From Cytophagales bacterium (GTDB taxonomy: Bacteria; Bacteroidota; Bacteroidia; Cytophagales; Spirosomataceae): DNA of 64,000 nt. Position 1 is the stretch's first letter. Every line of letters starts with the position of its first letter. The position numbers and the translations under genes were made by a program. This document shows positions 1 through 11,700 of the stretch, piece by piece. The notes under the pieces were generated by a model. That model had not been told where the DNA came from. It did no database searches and was given only the letters and a program-made list of their open reading frames with translations. The DNA lies in NCBI GenBank assembly GCA_013298125.1, contig JAAFJP010000004.1:153623-217622 (forward strand). The letters run 5' to 3'.

Positions 1-2023
1 AATCAAAGTCAATTTTACGCAATTTCTCGTAGTAACCTTTGCACAAAGATTCAAGTTTCTGTTTACTCCCCAAGTCAAAAACTTTAATCTCCTTTTCATC
101 AATAAGGTGTGCATAAACAGTGCTATCCGTTACCGAATATTTCACAATAATTCTATCTTTTTTAAGCTGATTCTGAATGTTTTTTACCTCAAAATCGGTA
201 GCATTAAAACGTTTGAAATTAGGATTTTGGTTGATGATTTCTTCTTCAATTTTCACTAATTCCTGTTGCGTTTTTTCCAACTCATTTTTTTGTGTAACGG
301 TTGGTTTCTCCAAACTTTCCAGTATTGATTTTTGGAGTTGCAGTTCGTTTTTCTTTTCTAATAATGCTTTTGAAAGGTTGAGATTCTCCTGATTTCTCAA
401 CATCAATCGCTGAAAAAGATGCTGAGAACCATTATTTTCGAGGCTATTGAGCGAAAAATACACTTCGTTTTTATCCTCGGGCGAGCGTACATCCGTATAA
501 AGCAAGCCTTCTTTAATGCTTCGTAGATATTGGTCTAAAGCAGGATTAAAAATACCTTTTTGATAAAATCTTTCAAACATTGCCGAAGCTAATTTGTAAA
601 AATTTCGCATCGTTTTTAAGTCCGCTTTCTTCTTGCTTTGCTCATAAATTTTACGATAAACCAATCCCGAATGAATAAAAAGATTGACATAACTTCCCGA
701 AGAAATTTCCCCAAAATCTGACACTTTTAGATTGGGTAAATTCACCTCTTTTTTGGTCATTAATTTATAGACCTCCTGCAAGGTTTTGATAGCCTCAGTT
801 TGTTTTTTTTGATTTGCCAAAAGCTCCGATTTCAGTACACTCACTGTGAAATAACTCGTTCCTTTGCCAGCATAACTCATGGCTTTTAGGCTTTTTTCAG
901 CATATTCCAAGGCTTTTTTAGGCTCGTTTTTCTCATAAAATATCATGGCATACATCGCCTGAGCCTTCATTTTTTCAAAATCACTTTTAGCTATTTTTTC
1001 GGATATAGCATTGTATTTCAAGGCATTAGCGTAGTCTTTATTCACTCTATACGCATAAGCAACTTCATCATAAGCGGCAGGTAAAATGTAGAATTCCTGC
1101 TCATAATCTTCCTTGGTGGATTGTTTGAAGGTTTCTTCTAACTTTCGGAGATGAAACGTTATTTCATTAGGTTCAAAAACATCTCCATAATACCGAATAC
1201 TACTCAAATGAAACATCATACGGGCGTGTGCGTCATCGTATTTTTTTATGGGAATGTATTGCCCTTTTGATACCTTCTCAAAATGCTGATTCATGCAAGC
1301 CTCAAATATCTTTTGGTATTTTTGACACTTGGCTTTGTCGCCATAGTCCAAGTAATTGTAAATGATATTATTGTAAGTGATGGCGAGTTTATCAATATCA
1401 TTTCCATAATATTTCGACCATATTTCTGCCGCCCTTTCTCTCACTTTTATCGCCTCACTTTCCATCTGAATCATAGAATAATTATAAGCTAAGTTATTGT
1501 AAGCCAAAGCCGTAGCATAGTGATTTTTCAGCCCATTTTTATAAAAAATTTCAATGGCAGTTTTGTACGATTTCACCCCGTCGGCATATTCATTATTTTG
1601 AGCAAGTTCCCTCATCAACATTCCATCATAAAGGGTCTTTGGGGCTTTGACGGCACTGAGTTTGCTCAAATATGCAACAGCCTCTTTCCATCTTTCTTGC
1701 CCACGTAATACACGAGCTTGGGTAAGATGCATATAAAATTCGATGCTTTTGGGGTTTGAGCATTTCTTATAATCAGCTAAAATTTTATCAAAAAGTTGTT
1801 TTGCTTTTTCTATTTCTTGGTCTTGGAGATGGATATTTACTTGGGCATTATCCAAAAGAATCTTGTACTCAATCGTATTTTGTGGATTTGCTTTGCGAAG
1901 AGCAATTTCTTGTTTATAATATCCGCAAAAATGGAGGCTGTCCAATTTAGGAAGGATGAATGCTTTTTGGGCAAAAAGTTCTGTTGAAATTAATAGGAGT
2001 GTCAGGAGATATATTTTCTTCAT
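1..2023 (-). CDS. Secreted TPR-CHAT domain protein, C-terminus beyond window
   Basis: I translated this frame by hand from an ATG at 2023-2021; it stays open for about 674 codons to the window edge, so the C-terminus is missing. Residues 1-19 (MKKIYLLTLLLISTELFAQ) form a signal peptide. A long alpha-helical region of TPR-like repeats follows (to about residue 530), with motifs such as ALKYNAISEKIA and AMYAMIFYEKNEPKKALEYA. A charged coiled-coil stretch runs from about 545 to 600. The last visible part, around NQLKKDRIIVKYSVTDS and VYAHLIDEKEIKVFDLG, matches the entry strand region of CHAT domains, the caspase-like fold. The catalytic His and Cys would lie downstream and cannot be checked. The gene follows the giant gene in the same direction after a 737-bp gap. 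Its substrate and role are unknown; exported TPR-CHAT proteins are common in Bacteroidota. Confidence 0.8.
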   Translation of the reverse strand, partial: MKKIYLLTLLLISTELFAQKAFILPKLDSLHFCGYYKQEIALRKANPQNTIEYKILLDNAQVNIHLQDQEIEKAKQLFDKILADYKKCSNPKSIEFYMHLTQARVLRGQERWKEAVAYLSKLSAVKAPKTLYDGMLMRELAQNNEYADGVKSYKTAIEIFYKNGLKNHYATALAYNNLAYNYSMIQMESEAIKVRERAAEIWSKYYGNDIDKLAITYNNIIYNYLDYGDKAKCQKYQKIFEACMNQHFEKVSKGQYIPIKKYDDAHARMMFHLSSIRYYGDVFEPNEITFHLRKLEETFKQSTKEDYEQEFYILPAAYDEVAYAYRVNKDYANALKYNAISEKIAKSDFEKMKAQAMYAMIFYEKNEPKKALEYAEKSLKAMSYAGKGTSYFTVSVLKSELLANQKKQTEAIKTLQEVYKLMTKKEVNLPNLKVSDFGEISSGSYVNLFIHSGLVYRKIYEQSKKKADLKTMRNFYKLASAMFERFYQKGIFNPALDQYLRSIKEGLLYTDVRSPEDKNEVYFSLNSLENNGSQHLFQRLMLRNQENLNLSKALLEKKNELQLQKSILESLEKPTVTQKNELEKTQQELVKIEEEIINQNPNFKRFNATDFEVKNIQNQLKKDRIIVKYSVTDSTVYAHLIDEKEIKVFDLGSKQKLESLCKGYYEKLRKIDFD

Positions 2024-2148
2024 TTTTTTGAGGTAACTGTTTGATATGTGTGATGTTAAAGAAATCTAAGATAGTGAAGGTTTATGGATAAAAAACTAAA
2101 TCTTTGGTTTTTTGTTTGAGAAGGGTTGTGCAATTATTTTGCAAAAAG

Positions 2149-2177
2149 AAAGCCCTCGACCATTGGTCGAAGGCTTT
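2149..2177. terminator. Hairpin, possible bidirectional terminator
   Basis: Arms AAAGCC-c-TCGACCA and TGGTCGA-a-GGCTTT pair over 13 bp with one mismatch and almost no loop. T-rich sequence lies on the left flank and the hairpin is about 125 bp upstream of the CHAT start. It could end readthrough from the giant gene, or be a palindromic repeat. Confidence 0.45.
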
Positions 2178-2349
2178 GCATACATGGGTCAGGGTTAGTC
2201 TTCGCTCGCATTGAAAACTTTTCTTCCTTTTTTTCCCAATTTCGCTTTGTAATTATCTTTTATGTCTGTCCGAACAAGGATGTTCGGGGTACATTTTATT
2301 TCCGCTTTTGATGAATCGAATCGGTTTATTCGTCTTTCCTCCCTCCTAC

Positions 2350-2401
2350 TCTTTACGATTCTGGAGAATCGATTTACATTCTTTACGATTCTGGAGAATC
2401 G
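2350..2401. repeat. Twin 22-bp repeats, each with a 16-bp palindrome
   Basis: The sequence starting TCTTTACGATTCTGGAGAATC occurs at 2350-2371 and again at 2380-2401, a 30-bp period. Each copy contains the palindrome CGATTCTGGAGAATCG (7-bp arms, GG centre). It looks like a dispersed palindromic repeat; a dimeric regulator site is also possible. Confidence 0.6.
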
Positions 2402-2601
2402 TGGTACACTGATTTTGTAATATCAGGGTTAGGGTCAGACTCCAATCAAATCATTTATTTATTGTTTCCTAATTCGATAAACAAACAAAATGTTTTCGTC
2501 CAATCCCTAATCCTTTTATTACGTTTTTAAGTCAGGCAATAGTTTTATGATGAATGATAAACAAACCTTATTCACGCAAAAACTATATCCTGATTTGGTT
2601 T

Positions 2602-2760
2602 ATTAGTTATTGGTTTATTGGTTTATTGGTTTATTGGTTTAAATGAGTCTGCCTAATGAGTATTAAGTTCCTCAGAAAACATTTACTTTACTCAACCTTT
2701 ATTAACCAATCTCTAAGCCTAATAACTAATAAACCAATAACCAATCAACCAATAACTAAT
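2602..2760 (-). terminator. Imperfect long inverted repeat after the giant gene
   Basis: Four direct copies of ATTGGTTT (2609-2640), preceded by TATTAGTT, are largely complementary to 2719-2760, which reads as repeated CCAATAA/AACTAAT units ending at the giant gene's stop codon. The transcript of the giant gene could fold the two stretches together with an 80-nt loop. The simple repeat may change copy number by slippage. Terminator function is inference. Confidence 0.4.
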
Positions 2761-5700
2761 CTACTTCTTCCCGCTTTTCGTCTTGGTTACGCCGTATGGT
2801 ACACATTTCGCTTCTCCACATGAGCAAACCACTTGCTGAATTGTTACCGTGTAATCTTGGAAACAATTGTTGGCGTTGAACACACGTACTGTGTATGTTG
2901 TGCCTGCATTGGTTGTTGGATTAGCAATACCAGATTTCACGATTCCATTCGCTGGGATGGTTGTTGCGTCTGCGTATTTCTTAGTACCCGTATAAGTTGC
3001 TCCTTCGACGATGTCGTATTTCAATCCTGTGAATGTTCCTGCTAACTTAACAGCTCCATCATTCTTAGGAGTGTCTTGGTCGCAAGTTGAGTTTTGAGCC
3101 GTTGCAGTAATTCCTGATACTTTATCGTAAACGATTAAGGTTGCTACTACTGTTGCTGTACATCCATCACCTGTGATTGCTATCTTGTACTCACCTGCAT
3201 CTTCTTTCTTAACATTCAACAATTGTGGGTTCTGAGACGAAGCCGTGAAGCCGTTTGGTCCAGTCCATGAGTATGTTAATCCACCTGTTACATTCAAGAT
3301 TAAGTTTTCACCTTCGCAAACTGGTCCACAAACTGCCGTTGGTGTGAATCCTTTGGTTACAGTTACTTTACCTGTTGCTTCGCATCCTCCGTTGGTAATT
3401 ACTTTCACGAAGTAGTCTCCTGCTTCCGTTACGGTTACTACTTGACTTGTCGATGTGAAACCACCTACACCAGTCCATGAGTAAGTCTCTCCTGTTACAC
3501 CTTTGTTGGCTGTCAATTCAGTTGATGTATTGGTACACAATGAAGTTGAACCTGAGATATTTACTGTTGGATTCGTTGTTTCTGTTACGGTAAAGATACC
3601 TTTCGAGATACAACCCGTTGCGTCAGTTATCGTTACGTTGTATGTTCCTGGGGCTGTTACTTCGATACTTGAAGTTGTTGCTCCACCTGTCCATGCGTAC
3701 GTTGCACCTGTTCCACCCGTTGCTGTTAGCGTTGCTTTACCACCTTTACAGAACGTTACGGTTGCTGTGTTGGTAACTGCTGGCGTTACAGTGATGATTG
3801 CCGTTGCTGTTGCTGTACAACCTGCTTTTGATGTTACAGTCAAGGTATAAGTACCTGTTGCAGATGGTTTAGTAACCGCTGGTGATTGCTCTGTTGAAGC
3901 GAATCCGTTTGGTCCTGACCATGCGTAAGATTTAATACCCGATGTGGCTGTTCCTAAACCTGTTAAGGCTGTTGAACCTCCTTCACAAACTGTTGCACCA
4001 CCTGCTTGGATTGATAAGTTATCATTCACAACTTTAATCGTTCCGACTGCACTACATCCTGCGTTGGTTAGGGTTACTGTGTAAGTTCCTGCTCCAACTG
4101 ATACCGTTGCCGATGTTGAAGTGAAGCTACTTGTTCCTGTCCAAGCGAATGTTCCAGTTCCTGCGGCGGTCAAGGTTACTTTACCACCTGAGCAAATTAC
4201 TGTATCACCCGTGATGATTACCGTTGGATTATCCTTGATAGTCAATGTCGCTGTTGCTGTTCCTACACATCCGCCAGCGGTTGTACCTGTTACGGTATAA
4301 GTGCCTGCCGATGGTACGGTTACTGTTGCTCCCGTTGCCGTGAAGTTATTTGCTCCTGTCCATGTGTAAGTTGCTCCACCAGTTGCGGTTAATTGCTTAA
4401 CACCACCTGTACAAATCTCTACTGAACTTGCTTTGATGTCTGCCGTTGCTTTGATTTCTACTGTTGTAGTTGCTACTGCTGTACATCCATCTTTGCTAAT
4501 TGTTACCGTGTATGTTCCTGCTTTGCTTACCGTTACTTCTTGCGTTGTTCCTGTGAAGCTATCTGGACCAGTCCATGCGTACGTATCTGCTGTACTTGCT
4601 TTCAACGTTCCTGTTACACCTCCACAAATTGATGTGCTTGGTACGCTTACAGTTGGTGTTGCTTTCTCAGTTACTGTTACAGTTCCGACTGCACTACATC
4701 CTGCGTTGGTTACTGTTACTGAGTATGTTCCTGCTCCTACTGATACCGTTGCCGATGTCGAAGTGAAACTTCCTGTTCCAGTCCATGAGAATGTACCTGT
4801 TCCGCTTGCCGTTAGAGTAGCTTTCGTACCTGCACATATCGCTGTGTTTCCTGTGATGTTTACACTTGGATTCTCTTTGATAGTCAAGGTAGCCGTTGCT
4901 GTTCCTGTACATCCTTCGGTTGTTGTACCTATTACGGTGTAAGTTCCTGCCGATGGTACAGTTACTGTTGCTCCCGTTGCCGTGAAGCCTGCTCCTGTCC
5001 ATGTGTACGTTGCTCCACCAGTTGCGGTTAATTCCTTAACTCCACCTGTACAAATCTCTACTGAGCTTGCTTTGATGTCTGCATTTGGTTTAATCGTTAC
5101 ACTTGTCGTTGCTTGGGCTGTACATCCGTTAGTTGTTCCAACTACTGTGTATGTTCCTGCATTGGTTACTGATACTGTTGCTCCTGTTGCTGTGAATCCT
5201 GTTCCAGTCCATGAGTAAGTATCTGCTCCTGTTGCGGTCAATGTTCCAGTTGTTCCTGCACAAATCGCTATCGTTGGTACGCTTACAGTTGGTGTTGGTT
5301 TTTCAGTTACTGTTACCGTTCCGACTGCACTACATCCTGCGTTGGTTACTGTTACTGAGTATGTTCCTGCTCCTACTGATACCGTTGCCGATGTCGAAGT
5401 GAAACTTCCTGTTCCAGTCCATGAGAATGTTCCAGTTCCGCTTGCAGTCAAGGTTGCTTTCGTTCCTGCACATATCGCTGTGTTTCCTGTGATATTTACA
5501 CTTGGATTCTCTTTGATAGTCAAGGTAGCCGTTGCTGTTCCTGTACATCCTTCGGTTGTTGTACCTACTACGGTGTAAGTTCCTGCTACGTTCACGTTGA
5601 TAGTTGCTCCTGTCGCCGTGAAGTTATTAGCTCCTGTCCATGAATAAGTTGCTCCGCCTGATGCTATCAAGGTTGTTGTTCCACCTGTACAAACTTCTGC

Positions 5701-8700
5701 CGATGTGGCTTTGATGTCTGCATTTGGTTTAACTGTTACACTTGTCGTTGCTACCGCAGTACATCCATCTTTCGTTCCAGTTACTGTATATGTTCCTGCA
5801 TTGGTTACTGATACGCTTGCTCCTGTTGCTGTGAATCCTGTTCCAGTCCATGAGTAAGTATCTGCACCTGTTGCGGTCAATGTTCCAGTTGTTCCTACAC
5901 AAATTGATGTGCTTGGTACTGTTACCGTTGGTAATGGTTTCACGGTTACACCTACTGTTGCCTGAGCGGTACAGCCATCTGTCGTTCCTACTACGGTGTA
6001 AGTTCCTGCAACCGTCACGCTTGGATTTGCACCCGTTGCTGAGAAGTTGTTTGGTCCAGACCATGCGTAAGTCGTTGCTCCTGATGCTGTTACGTTTCCA
6101 GTTGTTCCTGCACAGAACGGTGTCGTTGTTGCTACTACCGTTGGTGTTGGTTTCACTGTTACAGATGTCGTTGCAATGGCAGTACATCCTCCACTTGTTC
6201 CAATTACTGTATAAGTTCCTGCCTGAGTTACATTTACAGTAGCTGTCGTTGCCGTGAAGCCTGCATTTGAACTACTCCATGAGTAAGTGCTTGCTCCTGA
6301 GACTGTCAATGTACCCGTTGTTCCTGCACATATCGAAGCCGTTGAAACTGTTAAGCTGATGCTTGGTTTCACTTCAACTGTCGTTGTTGCCTGAGCGGTA
6401 CATCCGTCTTTCGTTACTATCACTGTGTATGTTCCTGCTTGGCTTACTGTAACTTCTTGCGTTGTTGCGTTGAAGCCTGCATTTGAACTACTCCATGAAT
6501 ATGTATCTACTGCACTTCCTTCTGCTTTCAATTTACCAGTTACTCCTGCACAAAGTGTGATTGGTGCTACCGTTACTGTTGGTAATGGTTTAACTGTTAC
6601 ACTTGTTGTTGCCTGAGCGGTACATCCGTTAGTCGTTCCAGTTACTGTGTATGTTCCTGCTTGGGTTACATTTACAACTGCTGTCGTTGCTGTGAATCCT
6701 GCATTTGAACTACTCCATGAGTAAGTATCTGCTCCGCTTGCCGTCAATGTTCCAGTTGTTCCTGCACAGATTGAAGCTGTTGAAACTGTCAATACTGGGT
6801 TAGCTTTCACTGTTACACTTGTTGTTGCTGTTCCTGTACATCCACCGTTTCCTGATACTAATACTGAGTAAGTATATGTACCTGCGGCTGTTGGTGTTGG
6901 TGTTACCGTTGGATTTTGTTCTGTTGAAGTAAATCCTGAGCCACTCCATGCGTAGGTGTTACCTGCTGCACTGCTTACATTCAAGACAATTGATTCTCCT
7001 GAACATTTTGGAGCGATTACCGTGATTTGTGGTGCTGGGTTTGTATTGACTTTAACCTCTGTGGTTGCTGTCGCTACGCATCCTTTTGCGTTGGTAACTG
7101 TTACAGTATAAACTCCTGCGTTAGCTGTTACTGCATTGGCGATAGTTGCATCTTGCGTTGTTGCCGAGAAGCCTTTTCCTGCCCATGCGTAAGATACGCC
7201 ACCCGTTGCTTTCAATTCTATTGTTGTTCCTACACAAACTGGACCGTTGTTCGATGCCGTTGGTGTTGGTAGGTCATTTACAATTACGATTGCTGTTCCA
7301 GTTGCTGTACATCCGTTTGCATCAGTTACCGTTACTTGGTACGTTCCTGCATCGGCTGTCGAAGCATTGGCACTTACTACTGGTGATTGTGATGTTGAAG
7401 TAAATGTTGTACTTCCCACTTTCGTCCAAGCATAAGATGCGAATGTTTCTTTAACACCTATCTCAACTTTCTTACCTACACATACTTCTGTTCCTGTTAC
7501 GGTTGCGGTTGGAAGTGCATTAACAATTACTGATGTCGTTGCTGTTCCTGTACATCCGCCTGTTCCTGAGACAGTTACTGTATAAGTGAATGTTCCTGCT
7601 TTTGTCGATACAATACTTGGTTCTCTTTCTGTCGAAGTGAAGTTATCACCTTTCCATGAGTAAGTTCCGCCTGTTGTTACTGACAACTTGATTGATTCTC
7701 CTAAGCACACTTTAATGTTACTTGTCGCTACTGGTGCTGGGTTTGAATTAACCACTACTGATGTTGTTGCTATTGCAGTACATCCTTTATCGTTCGTTAC
7801 AGTTACGGTATAGACTCCTTCGTTCTTCGACTTATCAGCTACTGCGATACTTGGCGTTGCCAATGTTGATGCGAAGTTGTCTGGACCTTTCCATGAGTAA
7901 GCTGTTCCGCCAGTTACAGTCAAGTTGATTGCTGTTCCTACACAAACTGGACCGTTGTTAGTCGCTGTTGGTGTTGGTAAGGCATTCACTACTACGGTTG
8001 TTGTGGCAGTTGCTGTACATCCGTTAGTTGTTCCTGTTACTGTGTATGTTCCTGCATTCGTGATTGATGCTGTTGCTCCTGTTGCTGAGAAACCTGTTCC
8101 AGTCCAAGCGTAAGTATCTGCTCCCGATGCGGTCAATTTAGCTGTTTCACCTGCACAAATTGTGGCTGTTGTTACAGTCAAACTTGGGTTTGGTTTCACT
8201 ACTACGCTTGTCGTTGCTGTTCCTGTACATCCACCTACACCTGTTACAGTTACTGTGAAAGTTACGTTTTCAGCTTTCGTTGGCGTTGTTGATGGATTTT
8301 GAACTGTTGAAGTAAATCCATTTGAACCAATCCAAGCATAAGTATTTCCTGCCGAACCTGTTACAGTCAATTTAGCTTCTGTACCTAAGCATATCGTTAC
8401 GTTGCTTGATGCTACTGGTGCTGGGTTTTGATTAACCGTTACACTTGTGGTAGCCGAAGCCGTACATCCGTTTGCACTTGTTCCAATGACTGAGTAAGTT
8501 CCTGCATTGGTTACTGATACTTCTGCACCCGTTGCCGTGAAGCCTGTTCCTGTCCATGCGTAAGTTGCTGCACCTGTTGCGGTTAATTTGCCAGTTGTTC
8601 CTGCACAAATTTCGATTGGTGTTACGCTTACTGTTGGAAGTGTTCTTACTTCAACGGTTGTCGTTGCTACGGCTGTACATCCTGCTGTTGTTCCTGTTAC

Positions 8701-11700
8701 TGAATAAACACCTGCATTGGTTACTGATACTGTTGCACCTGTTGCTGTGAAACCAGCTCCTGTCCATGCGTAAGTATCGGCTCCTGATGCTGTCAATGTT
8801 CCTGTTGCACCTGCACAAATCGAAGCCGTTGAGACTGTCAGACTTGGGTTTGGTTTAACTGTTACACTTGTCGTTGCTGTTCCTGTACATCCACCTACTC
8901 CTTCAACTGTTACAAGGTATGTATAAGTACCCGCTGTTGTTGGTTTTGGTGTTACTGTTGGATTTTGTTCTGTTGAAGTAAATCCTGAACCTGACCAAGC
9001 GTATTTAGCATTTACTACATTCACATTCAACTTGATGTCGCTTCCTAAGCAAATCGCAGCTATTGGTGTAATTACTGGTGCTGGGTTTGTATTGACTTTC
9101 ACCTCTGTGGTTGCTGTCGCTACGCATCCTTTTGCATTTGTAACTGTCACTGTATAAACTCCTTGATTTCCTGATACGGTTGCGTTTGGTATCGAAGCAT
9201 CTTGGGTTGTGGCGGTGAAGCCAGGTCCTGCCCATGCGTACGATACGCCACCTGTTGCTTTCAAGTTAATCGTTGTTCCTACACAAACTGGACCGTTGTT
9301 AGTCGCTGTTGGTGTTGGTAATTCATTGACGATTACTGTTGCTGTTGCTATTGCTGTACATCCTTTTGCATTAGTTACTAATACTTGGTAAACTCCTGCA
9401 TCGGTTGTTATGGCACTTGCTGTTACGGTTGGCGATTGCGTTGAGGCGGTAAATGTTCCTCCTACTTTCGTCCAAGCGTACGATGAGAATCCAGTCGTTG
9501 CATCTAATTTAATTGCTTTACCTACGCATACCTCTGCACCTGTTGCCGCAGTTGTTGGTAGAGCATTTACAATTACGTTAGCCGTTGCCGTTGCTGTACA
9601 TTGTGTACCATTTGTGATAGTCACTGTGTAAACTCCTGCATCCGTTGCTTTGGCATTTGCGATAGATGGCTCGGCTAATGTTGAAGTAAATCCTTTTCCA
9701 TTTGTCCAAGCATAATCTCCGCCGCCTGTTGCTTTCAACTTGATTTCGTTTCCTGCACAAACCTCTGCACCCGTTGCCGTGGCTGTTGGTAGAGCATTTA
9801 CTACTACTGTTGCTGAGGCTACCGCAGTACATCCGTTGGCATCTTCAACTTTCACGGTGTAAGTTCCTGCATTGGCACTTGTTGCATTTGGAATCGTTGG
9901 ATTCTGTGTGCTGTTTGTGAATGCTGTTGAACTTGTCCATGAGAATTTAGTTGCATTGGTTGTGGCTACTAATTTCACATCGTTACCCGCACATACCGTT
10001 ACGTCTGCTACTGTTACTGTTGGCACTGCATTGACAATTACTGCGGTTGTGGCAGTTTGTGTACAGTTGTCAGATGATGTAACTGTTACGGTATAAGTTC
10101 CTGCTTTCAAGGCTATTGCCGTTATTGTTGGCGTTGCCGATGTTGAAGCAAAACTATCTGGTCCAATCCAAGCGTATTTCGTACCACCCGTTGCTGTTAA
10201 GTTCAATGGTGAACCTGCACAAACTGGTGAGTTAGAAGATGCCGTTGCATTTGGCAATGGATTCACAATTACTGCTACCATTGCTGTACCTGTACATCCT
10301 CCTACGCCTGTTACCATTACGGTATAAGTTACTGTGCCTGATGCAGTTGGCTTATTCGTTGGTTTTTGTTCAGTTGAAGTAAATCCATTTGAAGCTGTCC
10401 ATGAATAAGTTCCTGTTGCTCCTGTTACCTCTAAGTTCACCGTTTCATTGAAACAAATTGGTGAGTTAGCTTTGGCTACTGGTGCTGGGTTTGTATTAAC
10501 CTTAACGTCTGTCGTTGCAGTTGCTACACATCCTTTTGCATTGGTTACAGTTACTGTATAAACTCCTGCGTTAGCTGTTACAGCGTTGGCGATAGTTGCA
10601 TCTTGGGTAGAGGCTGTGAAACCATTTACTCCCGACCATGCGTACGATACGCCACCTGTTGCTTTCAATTCTATCTTCGTTCCTACACAAACTGGACCGT
10701 TGTTCGATGCTGTTGGCGTTGGTAATTCATTTACAATTACTGTTGCTGTTGCTATCGCTGTACATCCGTTTGAGTTGGTTACTAATACTTGGTAAACCCC
10801 TGCATCACCTGTTACAGCACTTGCATTTACTACTGGCGATTGTGTCGAGGCTGTAAATGTTCCTCCTACTTTCGTCCAAGCGTAAGATGTAAAGCCTGCC
10901 GTTGCGGTCAAGTTGATTGGTTTTCCAACACAAACTTCTGCACCTGTTGCTGCTGCGGTTGGTAGAGGATTAACCACTACGTTCGCCGTTGCTGCTGCTG
11001 TACATTGTGTTCCGTTGGTAACTGTTACGGTATAAACTCCGCCATCTGCTGCTGTTGCAATGCTGATAGTTGGTTCTGCCAATGTCGAGTTGAAACCTTT
11101 TCCGTTTGTCCAAGCGTACGTTCCGCCACCAGTTGCTTTCAGCGTGATTGAGTTTTTCTCACAAACTGAACCACCTGTTGCAGTTACCGTTGGTAGAGCA
11201 TTTACTACTACGATTGCCTGTGCCGTTGAAGTTGCTGAACATCCGTTTTTAGAAGTCATTGTTACTACGTACGTTCCTGCGTCTGCTGGTGTAGCTGTTA
11301 CGCTAACCGTTGGATTTTGTTCTGTACTTGTAAATGTTCCTCCTACTTTCGTCCATGAATACGTTGCATCCACTAATGGGCTTGATGTATTCAATGATTT
11401 CAAGTCTATTTTCTGACCGATACAAACCGTTGTGCCTGTTGCCGTTGCTTTTGGTGCTGGGCAATTGATACCTGCATCAACTGTTGTAATATCTTGACCT
11501 GCTGTTAATGTGATTGTTCCTGTTTTACCAGTTGCATCTACATCGCTGTCTTTGTCGTCTGTCGTTGCATCTTTTGGAGAGAATACATAACCCGTTGGCA
11601 ATGTACTGAACTCTACTCGGTAGTCATTTGGAGCAAGGTCTTTGAAGATATACTTGCCGTCTGCACCAGTTGTCGTTGTTCCGACTAAGTTATTGTCTTT

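Larger units (their letters stand above)
2024..2760. other. Intergenic region with several inverted repeats, no gene
   Basis: This gap separates the 3' end of the giant gene from the CHAT gene, both on the minus strand. I see no credible coding sequence in it. It holds a 13-bp hairpin at 2149-2177, twin copies of a 22-bp sequence with a perfect palindrome at 2350-2401, and an 8-bp tandem repeat at 2609-2640 that can pair with the sequence just after the giant gene's stop codon. No clear TAnnTTTG promoter box for the CHAT gene was found. Confidence 0.6.
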
